DNA from: Exiguobacterium indicum HHS 31 | Lineage (GTDB): Bacteria > Bacillota > Bacilli > Exiguobacteriales > Exiguobacteriaceae | Assembly: GCF_001939065.1 (NCBI RefSeq) | Contig: NZ_MPSZ01000001.1 | Location: 930,001-994,000 of the forward strand | Direction of reading: 5' to 3' | Length of the DNA: 64,000 bases | Shown: positions 16,605-25,975 of the stretch, piece after piece | How the letters are laid out: the number at the start of each line of letters is the position of its first letter | Numbering within the stretch: the stretch's first letter is position 1 | The notes under the pieces: generated by a model | Seen by the model: only the letters and a program-made list of their open reading frames with translations | Told to the model about the DNA's origin: nothing | Database searches by the model: none | Position numbers and translations under genes: made by a program

Positions 16605-17526
16605 AAATGCGTATCAACACAATACCGCTAAGCATGACAAGTAGACTGACGATCTGCACACCTGTGACCGGTTGTTTCTTTGCACCGAACCAGCCGAAAC
16701 GGTCAATCAATAGGCTGCCGGTCAGAAGACCGATCGTGACGATGACGACAGCGAGTCCTGTACCAACGAGCGGAACGATGAAGGCATTACCGGCAACGAA
16801 CAACGCACCGATCAATCCCCCGATCCAAATCCAAGCAGGTAAGGGTTGCGAACGATCGATGTGCCATTTCGTTCGGAGGATCAGATTCAGTAATAACAAG
16901 GTGATCGTACCGATGACGAATGAAATCAAGGCACCTTTGACGGCTGACCCGAGAACACTACCGAGATGACCATTGATCGCTGTCTGGGCAGCACTCATCA
17001 TACCGGTTAGAATTCCGAGCAGACGCCAGATAAACAATGAGTTTTCTGATGATGTCATCTGTTGCTTGCGCCGTCGTGCGAAATAGTCACCAAGCGCGAC
17101 CGTTCCAACGACACCGAGTAACACAAGCACTGCGCCGATGACTCGTGTCAGTGAGAGTGAGGTGACCGTTGACTCAAACAATCCGAAATGATCGATCAAC
17201 AGTCCCATGATGACCTGACCGAAAATGGGCATGATGACCGTTTGTACGCCTCCGAGTCGCGGAAACAGCAGGATGTTCCCAGTCAAATAGATGACGCCAA
17301 GCAGTCCCCCAACCCAAATCCAGAACGGTTCATCGGCAGTAGCCATAAGACCTGTGAGATTCCCATCGACGACCAACACCAGAATCAGTAAGAAGAGTGA
17401 GCCGATCGAAAAGGAAATCAGCGAAGCGAGGAACGGCGAACCGACAACGCCCCGCAGCCGTGTATTAACACTCGTTTGAACTGGTACGAGCAGACCGATG
17501 ATAAATCCAATGATGATAGCAAGCAT
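16603..17526 (-). CDS. DMT family transporter, fused YdcZ/DUF606 repeat
   Basis: A 307-residue protein with ten hydrophobic segments in two similar halves of about 150 residues. Each half has the DUF606 hallmarks: an opening with Q-T-S-V-N-T-R-L (first) or Q-T-A-I-N-G-H-L (second), S-F-x-I-G-S/T, and W-I-W-V-G-G-L-L-G / W-I-W-I-G-G-L-I-G. Single-domain YdcZ proteins are about 140-150 residues, so this is the duplicated form. The substrate is unknown. AAGGAGG is well placed before the ATG. It is convergent with the large permease. Confidence 0.85.
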   Translation of the reverse strand: MLAIIIGFIIGLLVPVQTSVNTRLRGVVGSPFLASLISFSIGSLFLLILVLVVDGNLTGLMATADEPFWIWVGGLLGVIYLTGNILLFPRLGGVQTVIMPIFGQVIMGLLIDHFGLFESTVTSLSLTRVIGAVLVLLGVVGTVALGDYFARRRKQQMTSSENSLFIWRLLGILTGMMSAAQTAINGHLGSVLGSAVKGALISFVIGTITLLLLNLILRTKWHIDRSQPLPAWIWIGGLIGALFVAGNAFIVPLVGTGLAVVIVTIGLLTGSLLIDRFGWFGAKKQPVTGVQIVSLLVMLSGIVLIRI

Positions 17527-17602
17527 ACGAGGACCTCCTTCTTCATGTGCCCCTTCATCATACGGCAGTCGAACACGCTGAAGCGACCGGAATGCTCAAA
17601 AA

Positions 17603-17626
17603 GGAGCCGGTGCATCGACCGGCTCC
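17603..17626 (-). terminator. Rho-independent terminator of the four-gene exporter operon
   Basis: GGAGCCGG/CCGGCTCC, 8-bp stem with 8-base loop. On the minus strand it is followed by five T. It lies directly after the stop of the 156-residue membrane protein. Confidence 0.85.
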
Positions 17627-17631
17627 ACGGA

Positions 17632-18102
17632 TTAGAGCTTCTTCCACGACTTCGGATACATCCGCAGTTCCTTCTTCGTTGGATGCTCAGCATCGAGACG
17701 TTTTCCGTTTCGTTCAAGCAACATATCGGATACGAGCAAAACAATCGCAAGAACGACATAGACAGTAAAACTGAGGAAGAATGGCAAGTCGAATACGATG
17801 ATCAGCGGGAAGAATAATCCCATTAAGATGACGAACAAAAAATCGGTCACATACTGCCATTGAATGATTTTTTTCATCTGTGGTTCTACCGTTAATGCCA
17901 TATCACGTTCGACTTCTTGCGAGTGAATCCGCGCAATCCACACTAGTGCTACAAGTAAAAAGAACAATGGCCAGTACACGTCCCGATTGGCGACGACTAA
18001 TAAGATACTGACCCCGTACAGCAACGAGCTGTATAAACGTGGTTTGACGAGTTGACGCTTTTCTTCTTGAATGAACGTGATGCGTTCGGCTTTCGTTTTC
18101 AT
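17632..18102 (-). CDS. Membrane protein, last gene of the ABC exporter operon
   Basis: A 156-residue protein of unknown family with four hydrophobic segments in two pairs (around residues 25-45, 47-60, 85-103, 108-125). The N- and C-termini are basic and probably cytoplasmic; the C-terminal tail ends K-S-W-K-K-L. The start is the ATG at 18102 with GGGGGA upstream. It follows the 105-residue anchored protein by 31 bp and is the last gene before a strong terminator, so it belongs to the MacB-type exporter operon. Function not assignable. Confidence 0.65.
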   Translation of the reverse strand: MKTKAERITFIQEEKRQLVKPRLYSSLLYGVSILLVVANRDVYWPLFFLLVALVWIARIHSQEVERDMALTVEPQMKKIIQWQYVTDFLFVILMGLFFPLIIVFDLPFFLSFTVYVVLAIVLLVSDMLLERNGKRLDAEHPTKKELRMYPKSWKKL

Positions 18103-18133
18103 CTAAATCCCCCAACTGATGTGACGTATCTTT

Positions 18134-18451
18134 TTAATCTGATCGAACCGTCCGTGATCGACCGATGTACTCGACTTTATTTTGAAGTACACGATACATC
18201 CGGTATTCTCCCGTTGGTGTCGACTTCAGCTGAACGGCAATCTGATGACGTCGTGATTTCGATGATTCGGACGCTACGAAGTACGGTTTGACTGACACGA
18301 TATCATCACGTCCGAACTGCTTCGTCACGTGTCTTACGACTTGCACTTCAACAATCTGTTCATAGGTCGCATCCCGTTCATCTGCGATCATCCACCAGCC
18401 GACACCGCTAATTACTATGAGTAATAGAATCGCCCCGATCGTTTTTCGCAT
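18134..18451 (-). CDS. Small signal-anchored protein in the ABC exporter operon
   Basis: A 105-residue protein: one N-terminal membrane segment (residues 5-21, ending G-W-W-M-I) and a basic extracytoplasmic part with two predicted strands (I-A-V-Q-L-K-S-T, E-Y-R-M-Y-R-V-L-Q). It resembles small YfjD/DUF-type exported proteins, but no firm match is offered. I start at the ATG at 18451, supported by a GGGGGG run; a longer frame extends into the permease gene with no ribosome binding site. It lies 29 bp behind the permease and 31 bp before the next gene. Confidence 0.6.
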   Translation of the reverse strand: MRKTIGAILLLIVISGVGWWMIADERDATYEQIVEVQVVRHVTKQFGRDDIVSVKPYFVASESSKSRRHQIAVQLKSTPTGEYRMYRVLQNKVEYIGRSRTVRSD

Positions 18452-18480
18452 TTCGATCCCCCCGGTTCTCGTGCCCTTAC

Positions 18481-20925
18481 TTACTGTTTCAATTCGTGAA
18501 CGAGGTTTTCCTGCTTTCGTCGGGTGACGAACCAAGCAATGCTTAGGACAAGCACTATCAAACCGGCAATGGTTCCGGCAATCGTCGGTCCGTTAAAGTA
18601 AAATGCCCCCCTATCATCGATCCGTGTCACGAAGAAAGTCGCACCAAGACCACTAATCAGCCCAAAGGTGATGCCACTCCCAACGAATAAGAGCATTTGA
18701 ATGAGTGTCAGCTGCCGGAGCTTGTTCCGTGTCAACGCAATCGTTCGTAGCAAGGCATACTCGCCTCGTTTTCCACTCACGAAACTGAGTAAGGCGTTCG
18801 CAAGTCCGAACCAGACGGATCCACTCATGACGACAAGCGCAATCAAGAAGACGAACCAGCGTTCCGTCGTTTGTTGCTCCGCATCGCGAAGCGCGTCAGA
18901 TAGTCGATTCACTTGCAATGTCGGATAACTTTCTGTGATCTCTAATAATGTTGTGGTCACTTGAGTCTTTTTTAACTCGGACGGAACGTCGATAAAGACA
19001 TTCAAGATGTGATCGTTTGGTTGCCGCAGTAGCTCGTTCCGCCAATCCACGAGGACGTCTGGTGCTATCTTCTTTTCAATTCCAACGATTCGGAATTGAC
19101 CGACCGAAACGCTTCGTTCTTGTTCCCCGTCCCATCGCCCGAGCGGCAACGTATCACCTTTTTCGAGACTATGTTTTTTAGCGAAGGTCCGTGAGACGAT
19201 GATTCCTTCTGTGTCACTCGTCTGCTCTCCCTCTAAGACGTCAAGACGACGATAGTCCGTTACTTCGTATTCGATCGAGACATCTTCTTGAGACGATTGA
19301 TATTCGAGTGAATTTCGAGACGACAGGAAGGTCGCTTTTGCGCCAGGTAGGTCCGTTTCAATTTGTCGAATCAATTGTAGCGGGTCTCCTTGCGATCCTT
19401 CATCTAAACGACTCTTTAAGACGACCTCCGTCGGATATTGGCTGATGATGTACTTCCGTTCGTTTTGTTGCACCGTCTCAAGGAACGTCGAGCCGATGAC
19501 GACGATGATCATCAAGACCTGAACAATCAGCATCAACCAGGCATTTTTCCGAAGTTGCGGTAACACGCCCCGGAAGGCGACGAAACTTGTCGGTCCCGCT
19601 AACCGACGAACGATCGGTTCCGCTCGATGCAGCACTCCCTTCAAGAGGAGTGGCGTCGCAAGATACATCGTCAGTAAAAAGGCGACGGTTGCACCGAGCC
19701 AGGCGATTGCCCGTGCCCCCTCCGTACTGGCAATCACTTCAGCGAACAACACCAAACTGACGGTCAATCCACTACTGAACAGGACGAGACGTTTTCGCCG
19801 GGTCGGTCGTGACGCCGTTTTCAGATTTTCTCGCAAGACGTGGAGTGGTAACACATCCCGTTTTCGATAAGCCGTACTCGCGAGCAACAGCAGAATCAAC
19901 AAGGCACTACCGGTCGTGATGAGCACCAAGAACGCTCCCTGTTCGATCATGAGGGAGACGATCATTTTACCCTCTGTCGGCCATACGAGTTGACCGAGTA
20001 ACGGGAAGCAAATACTGCCTAGAATCGTAAGCACCGTGCCCGCTAAGACAATCAATCCAGATTGAACGAAGAACAGCTGAAACAGTTGCCGTGTCGTCGC
20101 CCCAAGCGTCCGCATGATGGCAAATTGGACAGCATGTTTACGTAAATACAAGTCGAAATTCGCCATCAAGATGAAGGCGGACACGACAAGGATCAGTACT
20201 GACAAGATTCCGATGTAACCGTTCAGCGCCGGTGAGAGCGTTTGCCCTTCCGAAAGTTCAATCCGGAGCTTCGGATTCGCTTTGACGAGTGTATCGGCAT
20301 AGTGGACGAGATCCGCCTCTTTTTTTAGATTGAGCAAGACGGCTTTCGTTTCGATCGGATGATACTTCTTCAGATCAGCATACGAAAGAAAGACTTGATC
20401 TTGCGTAGCTTCAGATGTTGTCGCACTTGGTAAAATCTCACGGATTCGATACGTCGCTTCTCCGACGCGAAGCGTTTGCCCGACACTACGATCAAGCGAC
20501 GTCGCGAGTCTAGCTGACACGATCGCTTCTCCCTGTTTCAAATCGTTCGTGAAATGATACCGACTTTTCGTCAGGGCATCCGAATGAACTCCTATCGTCT
20601 CCACGTCGACCATCGTTTGACCAGCGACGCGCGCTGTCGTCTGTATGATCGACTCTGCGCCCAAGACATCGTGATCCTTTTTAAGTTGCTCAAACACGGA
20701 CTGATCCGTCCGCTCGTCTTCAGGTGTATATTTGACCGTCAGATCGACTTGACCATATCTTTGTACACGATCTGTCTCGATAGCGGCTTGATTATGTAAT
20801 AAAAAAATGACCATCGTTAAGACAAGACCAATCGAAATCATGACGCTTCCGATTGAGGTCACTAAAATCATCGGACTTTTACGGTACAGTCGGTGGGAAA
20901 GACGGAAGAGATGTTGTCGTTTCAT
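18481..20925 (-). CDS. MacB/FtsX-type ABC transporter permease
   Basis: An 814-residue permease with two FtsX halves. A signal-like first helix lies at residues 20-45, then an extracytoplasmic domain of ~200 residues, three helices around residues 240-350 (including H-A-V-Q-F-A-I-M-R-T-L-G-A-T), a second large domain, and three last helices containing K-R-G-E-Y-A-L-L-R-T-I-A. It overlaps the ATPase gene by 4 bases, so both are made together. The pair belongs to the LolCDE/MacB superfamily, which moves lipoproteins, peptides or drugs out of the membrane or drives periplasmic work. Substrate unknown. Confidence 0.88.
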   Translation of the reverse strand: MKRQHLFRLSHRLYRKSPMILVTSIGSVMISIGLVLTMVIFLLHNQAAIETDRVQRYGQVDLTVKYTPEDERTDQSVFEQLKKDHDVLGAESIIQTTARVAGQTMVDVETIGVHSDALTKSRYHFTNDLKQGEAIVSARLATSLDRSVGQTLRVGEATYRIREILPSATTSEATQDQVFLSYADLKKYHPIETKAVLLNLKKEADLVHYADTLVKANPKLRIELSEGQTLSPALNGYIGILSVLILVVSAFILMANFDLYLRKHAVQFAIMRTLGATTRQLFQLFFVQSGLIVLAGTVLTILGSICFPLLGQLVWPTEGKMIVSLMIEQGAFLVLITTGSALLILLLLASTAYRKRDVLPLHVLRENLKTASRPTRRKRLVLFSSGLTVSLVLFAEVIASTEGARAIAWLGATVAFLLTMYLATPLLLKGVLHRAEPIVRRLAGPTSFVAFRGVLPQLRKNAWLMLIVQVLMIIVVIGSTFLETVQQNERKYIISQYPTEVVLKSRLDEGSQGDPLQLIRQIETDLPGAKATFLSSRNSLEYQSSQEDVSIEYEVTDYRRLDVLEGEQTSDTEGIIVSRTFAKKHSLEKGDTLPLGRWDGEQERSVSVGQFRIVGIEKKIAPDVLVDWRNELLRQPNDHILNVFIDVPSELKKTQVTTTLLEITESYPTLQVNRLSDALRDAEQQTTERWFVFLIALVVMSGSVWFGLANALLSFVSGKRGEYALLRTIALTRNKLRQLTLIQMLLFVGSGITFGLISGLGATFFVTRIDDRGAFYFNGPTIAGTIAGLIVLVLSIAWFVTRRKQENLVHELKQ

Positions 20926-21665
20926 ACAGCCCCCACGAACTGCTCGTATGTCTCTAAGATCGGCGCCACGTCTCCGGTCGACAGCTGATCGGCAACAATC
21001 TGTCCGTCATGGAAATACAGCACCCGCTTCGCATGAGCAGCTACGGTCGCATCATGGGTCACGAGCAGGATGCTCGTTAATTGTTCGCGATTGAGTTCTT
21101 GAAGCAACTGCATGATTTCAGCAGATGTCTTGAAATCGAGGTTCCCCGTCGGCTCATCCGCTAAGATGATCGGTGGTCGACTGATCAAGGCACGTGCGAT
21201 GGCGACACGTTGTTGTTGTCCTCCCGACAGCTCTTGCGGTCGATGATTGTTCCACTTCGTCAGTCCGACTCGTTTGAGCCAAGTGTCTACCTCTTGATTG
21301 ATCGTTTTATCATCCATCCCCTTCAGCATCAACGGTAAAGCGATGTTCTCCTGAACCGTCAAATCATCGAGCAGGTGAAACGATTGAAAGATGAACCCGA
21401 TGTGCTGTTGTCGGTATAAGGTCGCTGCAGGTTCCGTAAAAATGTCGCGTTGTCGTTTCCCCTTTAGCGTCAACGTTCCGCCGGTTGGTACGTCAAGCGC
21501 CCCTAAAATATTTAATAAGGTACTTTTTCCGGATCCACTTGTTCCCATGATGGCAATGAAACCACCCTCTTCTAACGTGAAGGAGACTTGTTTTAATGCT
21601 TCGACCGTTTCTGTTCCCCGCGTATAGGTTTTGGATAATCGTTCTATTTCTAATAAACTGTCCAT
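20922..21665 (-). CDS. MacB/LolD-type ABC transporter ATP-binding protein
   Basis: A 247-residue ATPase of the MacB/LolD/YknY group. Walker A is G-T-S-G-S-G-K-S-T near residues 40-48, the Q-loop F-I-F-Q-S-F near residue 91, the signature L-S-G-G-Q-Q-Q-R near residue 145 and Walker [13 protein letters not shown] near residue 164, the last being a hallmark of this group. The H-loop is V-T-H-D. AGGAGGGG precedes the ATG. It begins a four-gene minus-strand operon (ATPase, permease, 105- and 156-residue membrane proteins). It might also energise the orphan permease at 13316, but that is speculation. Confidence 0.92.
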   Translation of the reverse strand: MDSLLEIERLSKTYTRGTETVEALKQVSFTLEEGGFIAIMGTSGSGKSTLLNILGALDVPTGGTLTLKGKRQRDIFTEPAATLYRQQHIGFIFQSFHLLDDLTVQENIALPLMLKGMDDKTINQEVDTWLKRVGLTKWNNHRPQELSGGQQQRVAIARALISRPPIILADEPTGNLDFKTSAEIMQLLQELNREQLTSILLVTHDATVAAHAKRVLYFHDGQIVADQLSTGDVAPILETYEQFVGAV

Positions 21666-21754
21666 TTAGACCCCTCCTGCAACTTAATGTCATTATGATA
21701 ACCAATATAAGGTTTTTTTAGAAGTAAATACATAAAAATAGCGGATATACACAC

Positions 21755-21783
21755 TTTTCAAAGGGAATAAAAGGGATTATAAT
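21755..21783 (+). promoter_or_regulatory. SigA-type promoter of the serine hydrolase gene
   Basis: -35 TTTTCA at 21755-21760 and a perfect -10 TATAAT at 21778-21783, spaced 17 bases, 66 bp before the start codon. Confidence 0.65.
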
Positions 21784-21848
21784 CATTTCAACGAACTAGT
21801 CCTACAAATTAAAAGGAAAAATATACAAAATAGGAAGCGAGTGAACAG

Positions 21849-23417
21849 ATGATTTCTACGTTAGAGCACTACATTCAAGAACAAGTCGTTTCTCAGGCGG
21901 TCCCCGGATTTTCGTTAGCGATCATCAAAGGTCAGAAAATCGTCTACTCCAATGGCTTTGGGGTAACACATCTCGAAGATGGCGGGGTTCCCGTCACAGC
22001 GAATACACTCTTTCGAATTGGTTCATTAAGCAAGCCGTTGACCGCAACAGCGATTATGATTCTTGTCGATCAAGGTAAGTTAGATTTAGATGTTCCCATC
22101 ATCGACTATGTGCCGTTCTTTTCTTTAAAAGATCTAGGTGCTGCGCGTAAAATCACTCTTCGTATGCTGCTAAGTCATACGTCTGGGCTTCCTGACGGGA
22201 CGGATTTCACCGGTAGTCGTAACGTCGACGCATTAGAACAATACATCCGCCGTGACGTGCTAGAGTTATCATTGATTGCTCCTCCGGGTCTCCTCTTTTC
22301 GTACAGTAACCACGGATTTAATATTGCGGGATACGTTGCAGAATACGTGACTCAAACCTATTTTCCAGAGCTTATGCAAAATCTTTTGTTCAAACCGTTA
22401 GGAATGTCACGTACGTTTTACGATCCTCTCATGGCGATGACCTTCCCACTCGCGTTAGGTCATGAAAAAACAGAGACTGGTCACACCGTCGTCAGACCGT
22501 TTTATGAGAATGCGGCGAATTATCCATCCTGGTTTGCGATGTCGACCGCAACGGATTATGCCAAATTTCTCTTGATGCATTTGAACACTACAACGCTCCT
22601 GTCAACAACAGCGATTCGCGAGATGCACACATTGCAAGTTAGCCGTTACAATCTGCAACAACTTGGATGTGGATTATCGTTCATCACGGAAGACTACAAT
22701 GGAACACCAACGATTCGTCATGGTGGCGCAATCGGAACGTATACGAGTTTCATGTTAGCTGCTCCAGAGCAACAACTTGCTATCGTGACGCTCGCAAGCC
22801 AAGATTATGGAATCGATCTCGCTTATGAAATCTTTGATCAGCTCATGGATACTACGAACAATCCTGTGAAACCGGAACAAATGGTTCCGATTCGTTCTGA
22901 TCTGGAGCGATATACAGGCTACTTTTTAGGAAATCAAAATGGGCTGGTGCAGATTATCATCGACAGTCAACAACTTAAGATGTATCTAAACGGAACAGAG
23001 ATGACGCTGCATGCGCATCAGGAAAAACTCTATTTCGTGCAGGATGCGGATGGGCATCCTACTGTGACAGTTGGTTTCGTAGAGGATGATAACAAAGATG
23101 TTTATTATATCATTCTAAATGGACAAACCTGCAAACGAATTGAACAGGAACGTGTCTCTCAACCAAATATCGAGTGGTCTGAGATTGAAGGAATCTATTC
23201 CAATGGTTCGATTTCCTTTGGACTTAAAGTCGTCAACAACCAACTCTTCATGCTCGATGAAGATCAGGAATATGCCTGTCATCCCTTATTTGGACCACTT
23301 TTCTTTACGAAAGAACAGGGGTTACTCGAAATAAGGGAGAACAAACATCGCAATATCTTGATTGTCCAAGGCAATTGGGAGTTCGAACAACTCGGAAACA
23401 AATCGAGCCTTATCTAA
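21849..23417 (+). CDS. Serine hydrolase, class C beta-lactamase/PBP-like
   Basis: A 522-residue beta-lactamase family protein. The catalytic S-L-S-K (SxxK) is at residues 59-62, the Y-S-N triad near residue 156 and the H-G-G-A-I-G motif (in place of KTG) near residue 298. The C-terminal ~180 residues form a beta-rich region of the type that often follows this fold in esterase EstB or D-aminopeptidase-like proteins. There is no signal peptide or membrane segment, so it seems cytosolic, which argues for an esterase or peptidase rather than a resistance lactamase. Weak ribosome binding site (GGAAGCGAG). Monocistronic between a promoter and a terminator. Confidence 0.88.
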   Translation: MISTLEHYIQEQVVSQAVPGFSLAIIKGQKIVYSNGFGVTHLEDGGVPVTANTLFRIGSLSKPLTATAIMILVDQGKLDLDVPIIDYVPFFSLKDLGAARKITLRMLLSHTSGLPDGTDFTGSRNVDALEQYIRRDVLELSLIAPPGLLFSYSNHGFNIAGYVAEYVTQTYFPELMQNLLFKPLGMSRTFYDPLMAMTFPLALGHEKTETGHTVVRPFYENAANYPSWFAMSTATDYAKFLLMHLNTTTLLSTTAIREMHTLQVSRYNLQQLGCGLSFITEDYNGTPTIRHGGAIGTYTSFMLAAPEQQLAIVTLASQDYGIDLAYEIFDQLMDTTNNPVKPEQMVPIRSDLERYTGYFLGNQNGLVQIIIDSQQLKMYLNGTEMTLHAHQEKLYFVQDADGHPTVTVGFVEDDNKDVYYIILNGQTCKRIEQERVSQPNIEWSEIEGIYSNGSISFGLKVVNNQLFMLDEDQEYACHPLFGPLFFTKEQGLLEIRENKHRNILIVQGNWEFEQLGNKSSLI

Positions 23418-23447
23418 GTCAATCGTCTTTTACCTCGTAAATACGAA

Positions 23448-23479
23448 AGGACCTCCTTACCGAATGATAAGGAGGTCCT
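23448..23479. terminator. Hairpin terminator between convergent genes
   Basis: A perfect 12-bp stem AGGACCTCCTTA/TAAGGAGGTCCT with an 8-base loop, between the serine hydrolase and cytidine deaminase genes. The T-tract is short on both strands, so termination may be moderate. Confidence 0.75.
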
Positions 23480-23481
23480 GT

Positions 23482-23904
23482 TTACTGTCGGACATATTTC
23501 AATGGAATCAAATCCGCGATCCGGACTTTCGTCAACTGATCGTCGATCGTCAAGAGGACAAATGCGTCCGGTGCATAGTCGAAAATCAATTCGCGACACA
23601 TACCGCACGGACTGACGACGCGAATCGTTCGGTCCGTCTCATCCGAATAGGGATGTCGGACGGCGACGATCGTCTCAAAATCCGTCAATCCATCCGTGAT
23701 GGCGGAACCGATCGTGATGGCTTCCGCGCACACCGTCACCCGTCCGATATAGGCTTCGACATGAACACCCGTTTTCGTCGCGCCATCTTTTGTCCGCAAC
23801 GCAGCTGCGACGTGATGTTTATCGTCAGCGTAACGGCTTTGAATCGTTTCAGTTGCTCGTTCGACCAGTTGCAGGTCGGCTTCTGTAATCGGATAAGTCT
23901 GCAT
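23482..23904 (-). CDS. Cytidine deaminase
   Basis: A 140-residue zinc-dependent deaminase of the tetrameric CDA fold. The zinc/proton-shuttle motif is C-A-E near residue 74 and P-C-G-M-C near residues 106-110; the three Cys are the ligands seen in Bacillus-type CDA. The residue after the second motif is R-E rather than the common R-Q, and the first motif reads C-A-E-A-I-T-I-G, so a blasticidin-S-deaminase-like member of the family is also possible. The role would be pyrimidine salvage, cytidine to uridine. AAGGAGC lies before the ATG. It is 10 bp from the FetB-like gene but its function is unrelated. Confidence 0.8.
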   Translation of the reverse strand: MQTYPITEADLQLVERATETIQSRYADDKHHVAAALRTKDGATKTGVHVEAYIGRVTVCAEAITIGSAITDGLTDFETIVAVRHPYSDETDRTIRVVSPCGMCRELIFDYAPDAFVLLTIDDQLTKVRIADLIPLKYVRQ

Positions 23905-23914
23905 AATGTGCTCC

Positions 23915-24685
23915 TTACGTGTCTTTTTTCTTATAGGTCAAACCGATGAATTGTGCTTTTTCATTGAATAGTCGACGGTAGGATAGAAAACCAACGAGGA
24001 CCGATGCCATCGCCGCCGTCGTCAAGATCAGGAATAGAATCAATAGTTGATAAAGGACCGCTTCCATTGGATCCGCGCCACCGATGATCAACCCACTCAT
24101 CATCCCAGGCAGTTGGACGAGCCCCATCGTTTTTTGCGCTTCGATCGTTGGAATCATACTTGTCCGGATTGCGCCTTTTAAGCTCGTATCAATCGCTGTC
24201 TTCGCATCTCCACCGAGTGAAAGAATCAGTTCGATGACCTCGTCGCTTCGTTCGACCTCGTCCTTGAACTTATTGAGAAACAATAAGGACAAGATCATAC
24301 AGTTTCCGATGACCATCCCGCTAATTGGAATGACTTGCTGGGCTTCGAACGGAATGATCTGTAGCCCGAGCAAAATGCCCATCGTCAATGCTTCAACCGC
24401 AATCAGTGTGAACAAGATGATCCACTGAATCCCGGGAATTCCGTCCCCTTTACGGATGACGTTCAGTGTCGCTGCGCCGATCATCAACAGAATCATCAAT
24501 AACATGAAAATTGGACTTCCGTTTTCAAAGACGAACGTCAAAATATAACCGATGATCAACAGCTGTACAATCGATCGAATGGTTGCGATGATGATGTCCT
24601 TCTCTAGACCCAGCCGTAACGTCCGCGCTAAGACAAGAGGGATCAGAATGAAGATGAGCGAAGTTGCCAGTTGGAGGTAACTCAT
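23915..24685 (-). CDS. UPF0014 / FetB-like ABC transporter permease
   Basis: A 256-residue protein with seven hydrophobic segments of the UPF0014 family (YbbM/FetB in E. coli, YjkA in Bacillus). Diagnostic stretches are R-S-I-V-Q-L-L-I-I-G near residue 37, P-I-S-G-M-V-I-G-N near residue 123, S-L-G-G-D-A-K-T-A near residue 154 and L-P-G-M-M-S-G-L-I-I-G-G-A-D-P near residue 187. In E. coli the FetAB pair exports iron and improves oxidative stress resistance; metal export here is inferred from that family. The ATG overlaps the ATPase stop by 4 bases. Confidence 0.88.
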   Translation of the reverse strand: MSYLQLATSLIFILIPLVLARTLRLGLEKDIIIATIRSIVQLLIIGYILTFVFENGSPIFMLLMILLMIGAATLNVIRKGDGIPGIQWIILFTLIAVEALTMGILLGLQIIPFEAQQVIPISGMVIGNCMILSLLFLNKFKDEVERSDEVIELILSLGGDAKTAIDTSLKGAIRTSMIPTIEAQKTMGLVQLPGMMSGLIIGGADPMEAVLYQLLILFLILTTAAMASVLVGFLSYRRLFNEKAQFIGLTYKKKDT

Positions 24686-25383
24686 ATCGATTCCCCCTTC
24701 AAGAACGCTTGTGTCTCGGCTTGATCACTTGAAGCGAGTTCTTTAAAAGCACCAGACTCGATCAATCGACCGTCTTTTAAAAACCAGACGTCGTCGCTGA
24801 CCCGCTTGGCTTGCTCTAAGTCATGTGTAATCCAAATGATTGTCGTCTGTAACTCCTGCTGCAAATCAAGAATCAGCTTCTCAATCTCCTGTACCATCCG
24901 GTAATCGAGACTTGCCGTGATTTCGTCAAGCAACAGGACGTCTGGTCGATTGACAAGTGTCCGTGCGATTCCGAGTCGGCTCCGTTCACCACCGGACAAA
25001 TCTTTGACCGTTCGCTCAAGTTCGACCGATAGATCGACTTGTTGCAGCAAACGTTTCGCCTCTTCGCGTGGCAACGATTCACCGAAGATCGATTTCGGCA
25101 AATTGATATTATCATAGACGGTACCCGGAATCATCGGCGCACTTTGGAACGCCATCCCGATTCGTTTGCGGACCTCGAGCAGATCCATCTGTTCAAGTGG
25201 TTCGCCTCGAAAACAAATTTCGCCGCGATCGGGAGAGATCAGTCCATTGATGTGCTTCAAGGTCGTGGATTTCCCGGCACCACTTGGTCCGACGAGCGTC
25301 GTAATGACACCTTCGCGGAACTCACCTGTTATTTCGTGTAAGATGTGTTGATAGCTGACTTCGTGAAACGTAAGAATCGACAT
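24682..25383 (-). CDS. FetA-like ABC transporter ATP-binding protein
   Basis: A 233-residue ATPase: Walker A G-P-S-G-A-G-K-S-T near residues 32-40, Q-loop M-A-F-Q-S-A, signature L-S-G-G-E-R-S-R near residue 129 and Walker B V-L-L-L-D-E-I-T-A near residue 149. D-E-I-T-A-S-L-D is characteristic of the YbbL/YjkB ATPases. It is translationally coupled to the UPF0014 permease. CAGGTGA stands before the ATG. Together with its partner it probably forms a metal exporter; no Fur-type box was recognised upstream. Confidence 0.88.
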   Translation of the reverse strand: MSILTFHEVSYQHILHEITGEFREGVITTLVGPSGAGKSTTLKHINGLISPDRGEICFRGEPLEQMDLLEVRKRIGMAFQSAPMIPGTVYDNINLPKSIFGESLPREEAKRLLQQVDLSVELERTVKDLSGGERSRLGIARTLVNRPDVLLLDEITASLDYRMVQEIEKLILDLQQELQTTIIWITHDLEQAKRVSDDVWFLKDGRLIESGAFKELASSDQAETQAFLKGESI

Positions 25384-25479
25384 ACTGTGTGTTCACCTGA
25401 CTTTCTACAAGTTTCGAGTAATACTCCTGTAAAGTTGTACCCGAAAATTCGTCACCTTATTACGTCAAGCAACACTTCC

Positions 25480-25920
25480 TTACGTATGGATGATTTCTCC
25501 AGCAAAATCATACGGTACCGTTCGACCAGCAAAGAACGCTTCTTTTGATGCTTCCGGTAAGTTGAGGTGTTTGAACGCTTCTTCATGGTCCATCCAGACG
25601 AGTCCGGAAATTTCTTCCGGAACATTCGTCTTTAATTGACCAGAAGTGATTTCTCCCACGAAGAAGAAAAAGAGACAATGTTCCCCCGCTTGCGGAAAGA
25701 ATGCTTCTGCCACATGGACGATGTCACCTGGAATAATAGTAAATCCTGTCTCTTCCAAAACTTCACGCGTGATTGCCATATGTAAAGTTTCGTCACGTTC
25801 GACTGTCCCACCAGGCAATGTATGGTAGTCACCGTGATCACCACGATTCTCGACCATCAATAATTGATCGCCTGTTTCGTTAAATAATGTCGCATAGACG
25901 ATGTTTTTACGGATATTCAT
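25480..25920 (-). CDS. Nudix hydrolase
   Basis: A 146-residue Nudix protein. The box G38-x5-E44-x7-R52-E53-V-L-E56-E57-T-G-F fits the consensus exactly, preceded by the strand Y-H-T-L-P-G. The metal-binding glutamates are intact. It should hydrolyse a nucleoside diphosphate linked to some moiety; the substrate is not predictable. GGAGG sits just before the ATG. It lies 55 bp downstream of the M3 peptidase gene with no terminator between, so readthrough cotranscription is possible. Confidence 0.9.
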   Translation of the reverse strand: MNIRKNIVYATLFNETGDQLLMVENRGDHGDYHTLPGGTVERDETLHMAITREVLEETGFTIIPGDIVHVAEAFFPQAGEHCLFFFFVGEITSGQLKTNVPEEISGLVWMDHEEAFKHLNLPEASKEAFFAGRTVPYDFAGEIIHT

Positions 25921-25975
25921 GTTCGTCCTCCTATCGTTTTGTACATCTGCTATTTCTGATCAAAGCGTGTTGTTT

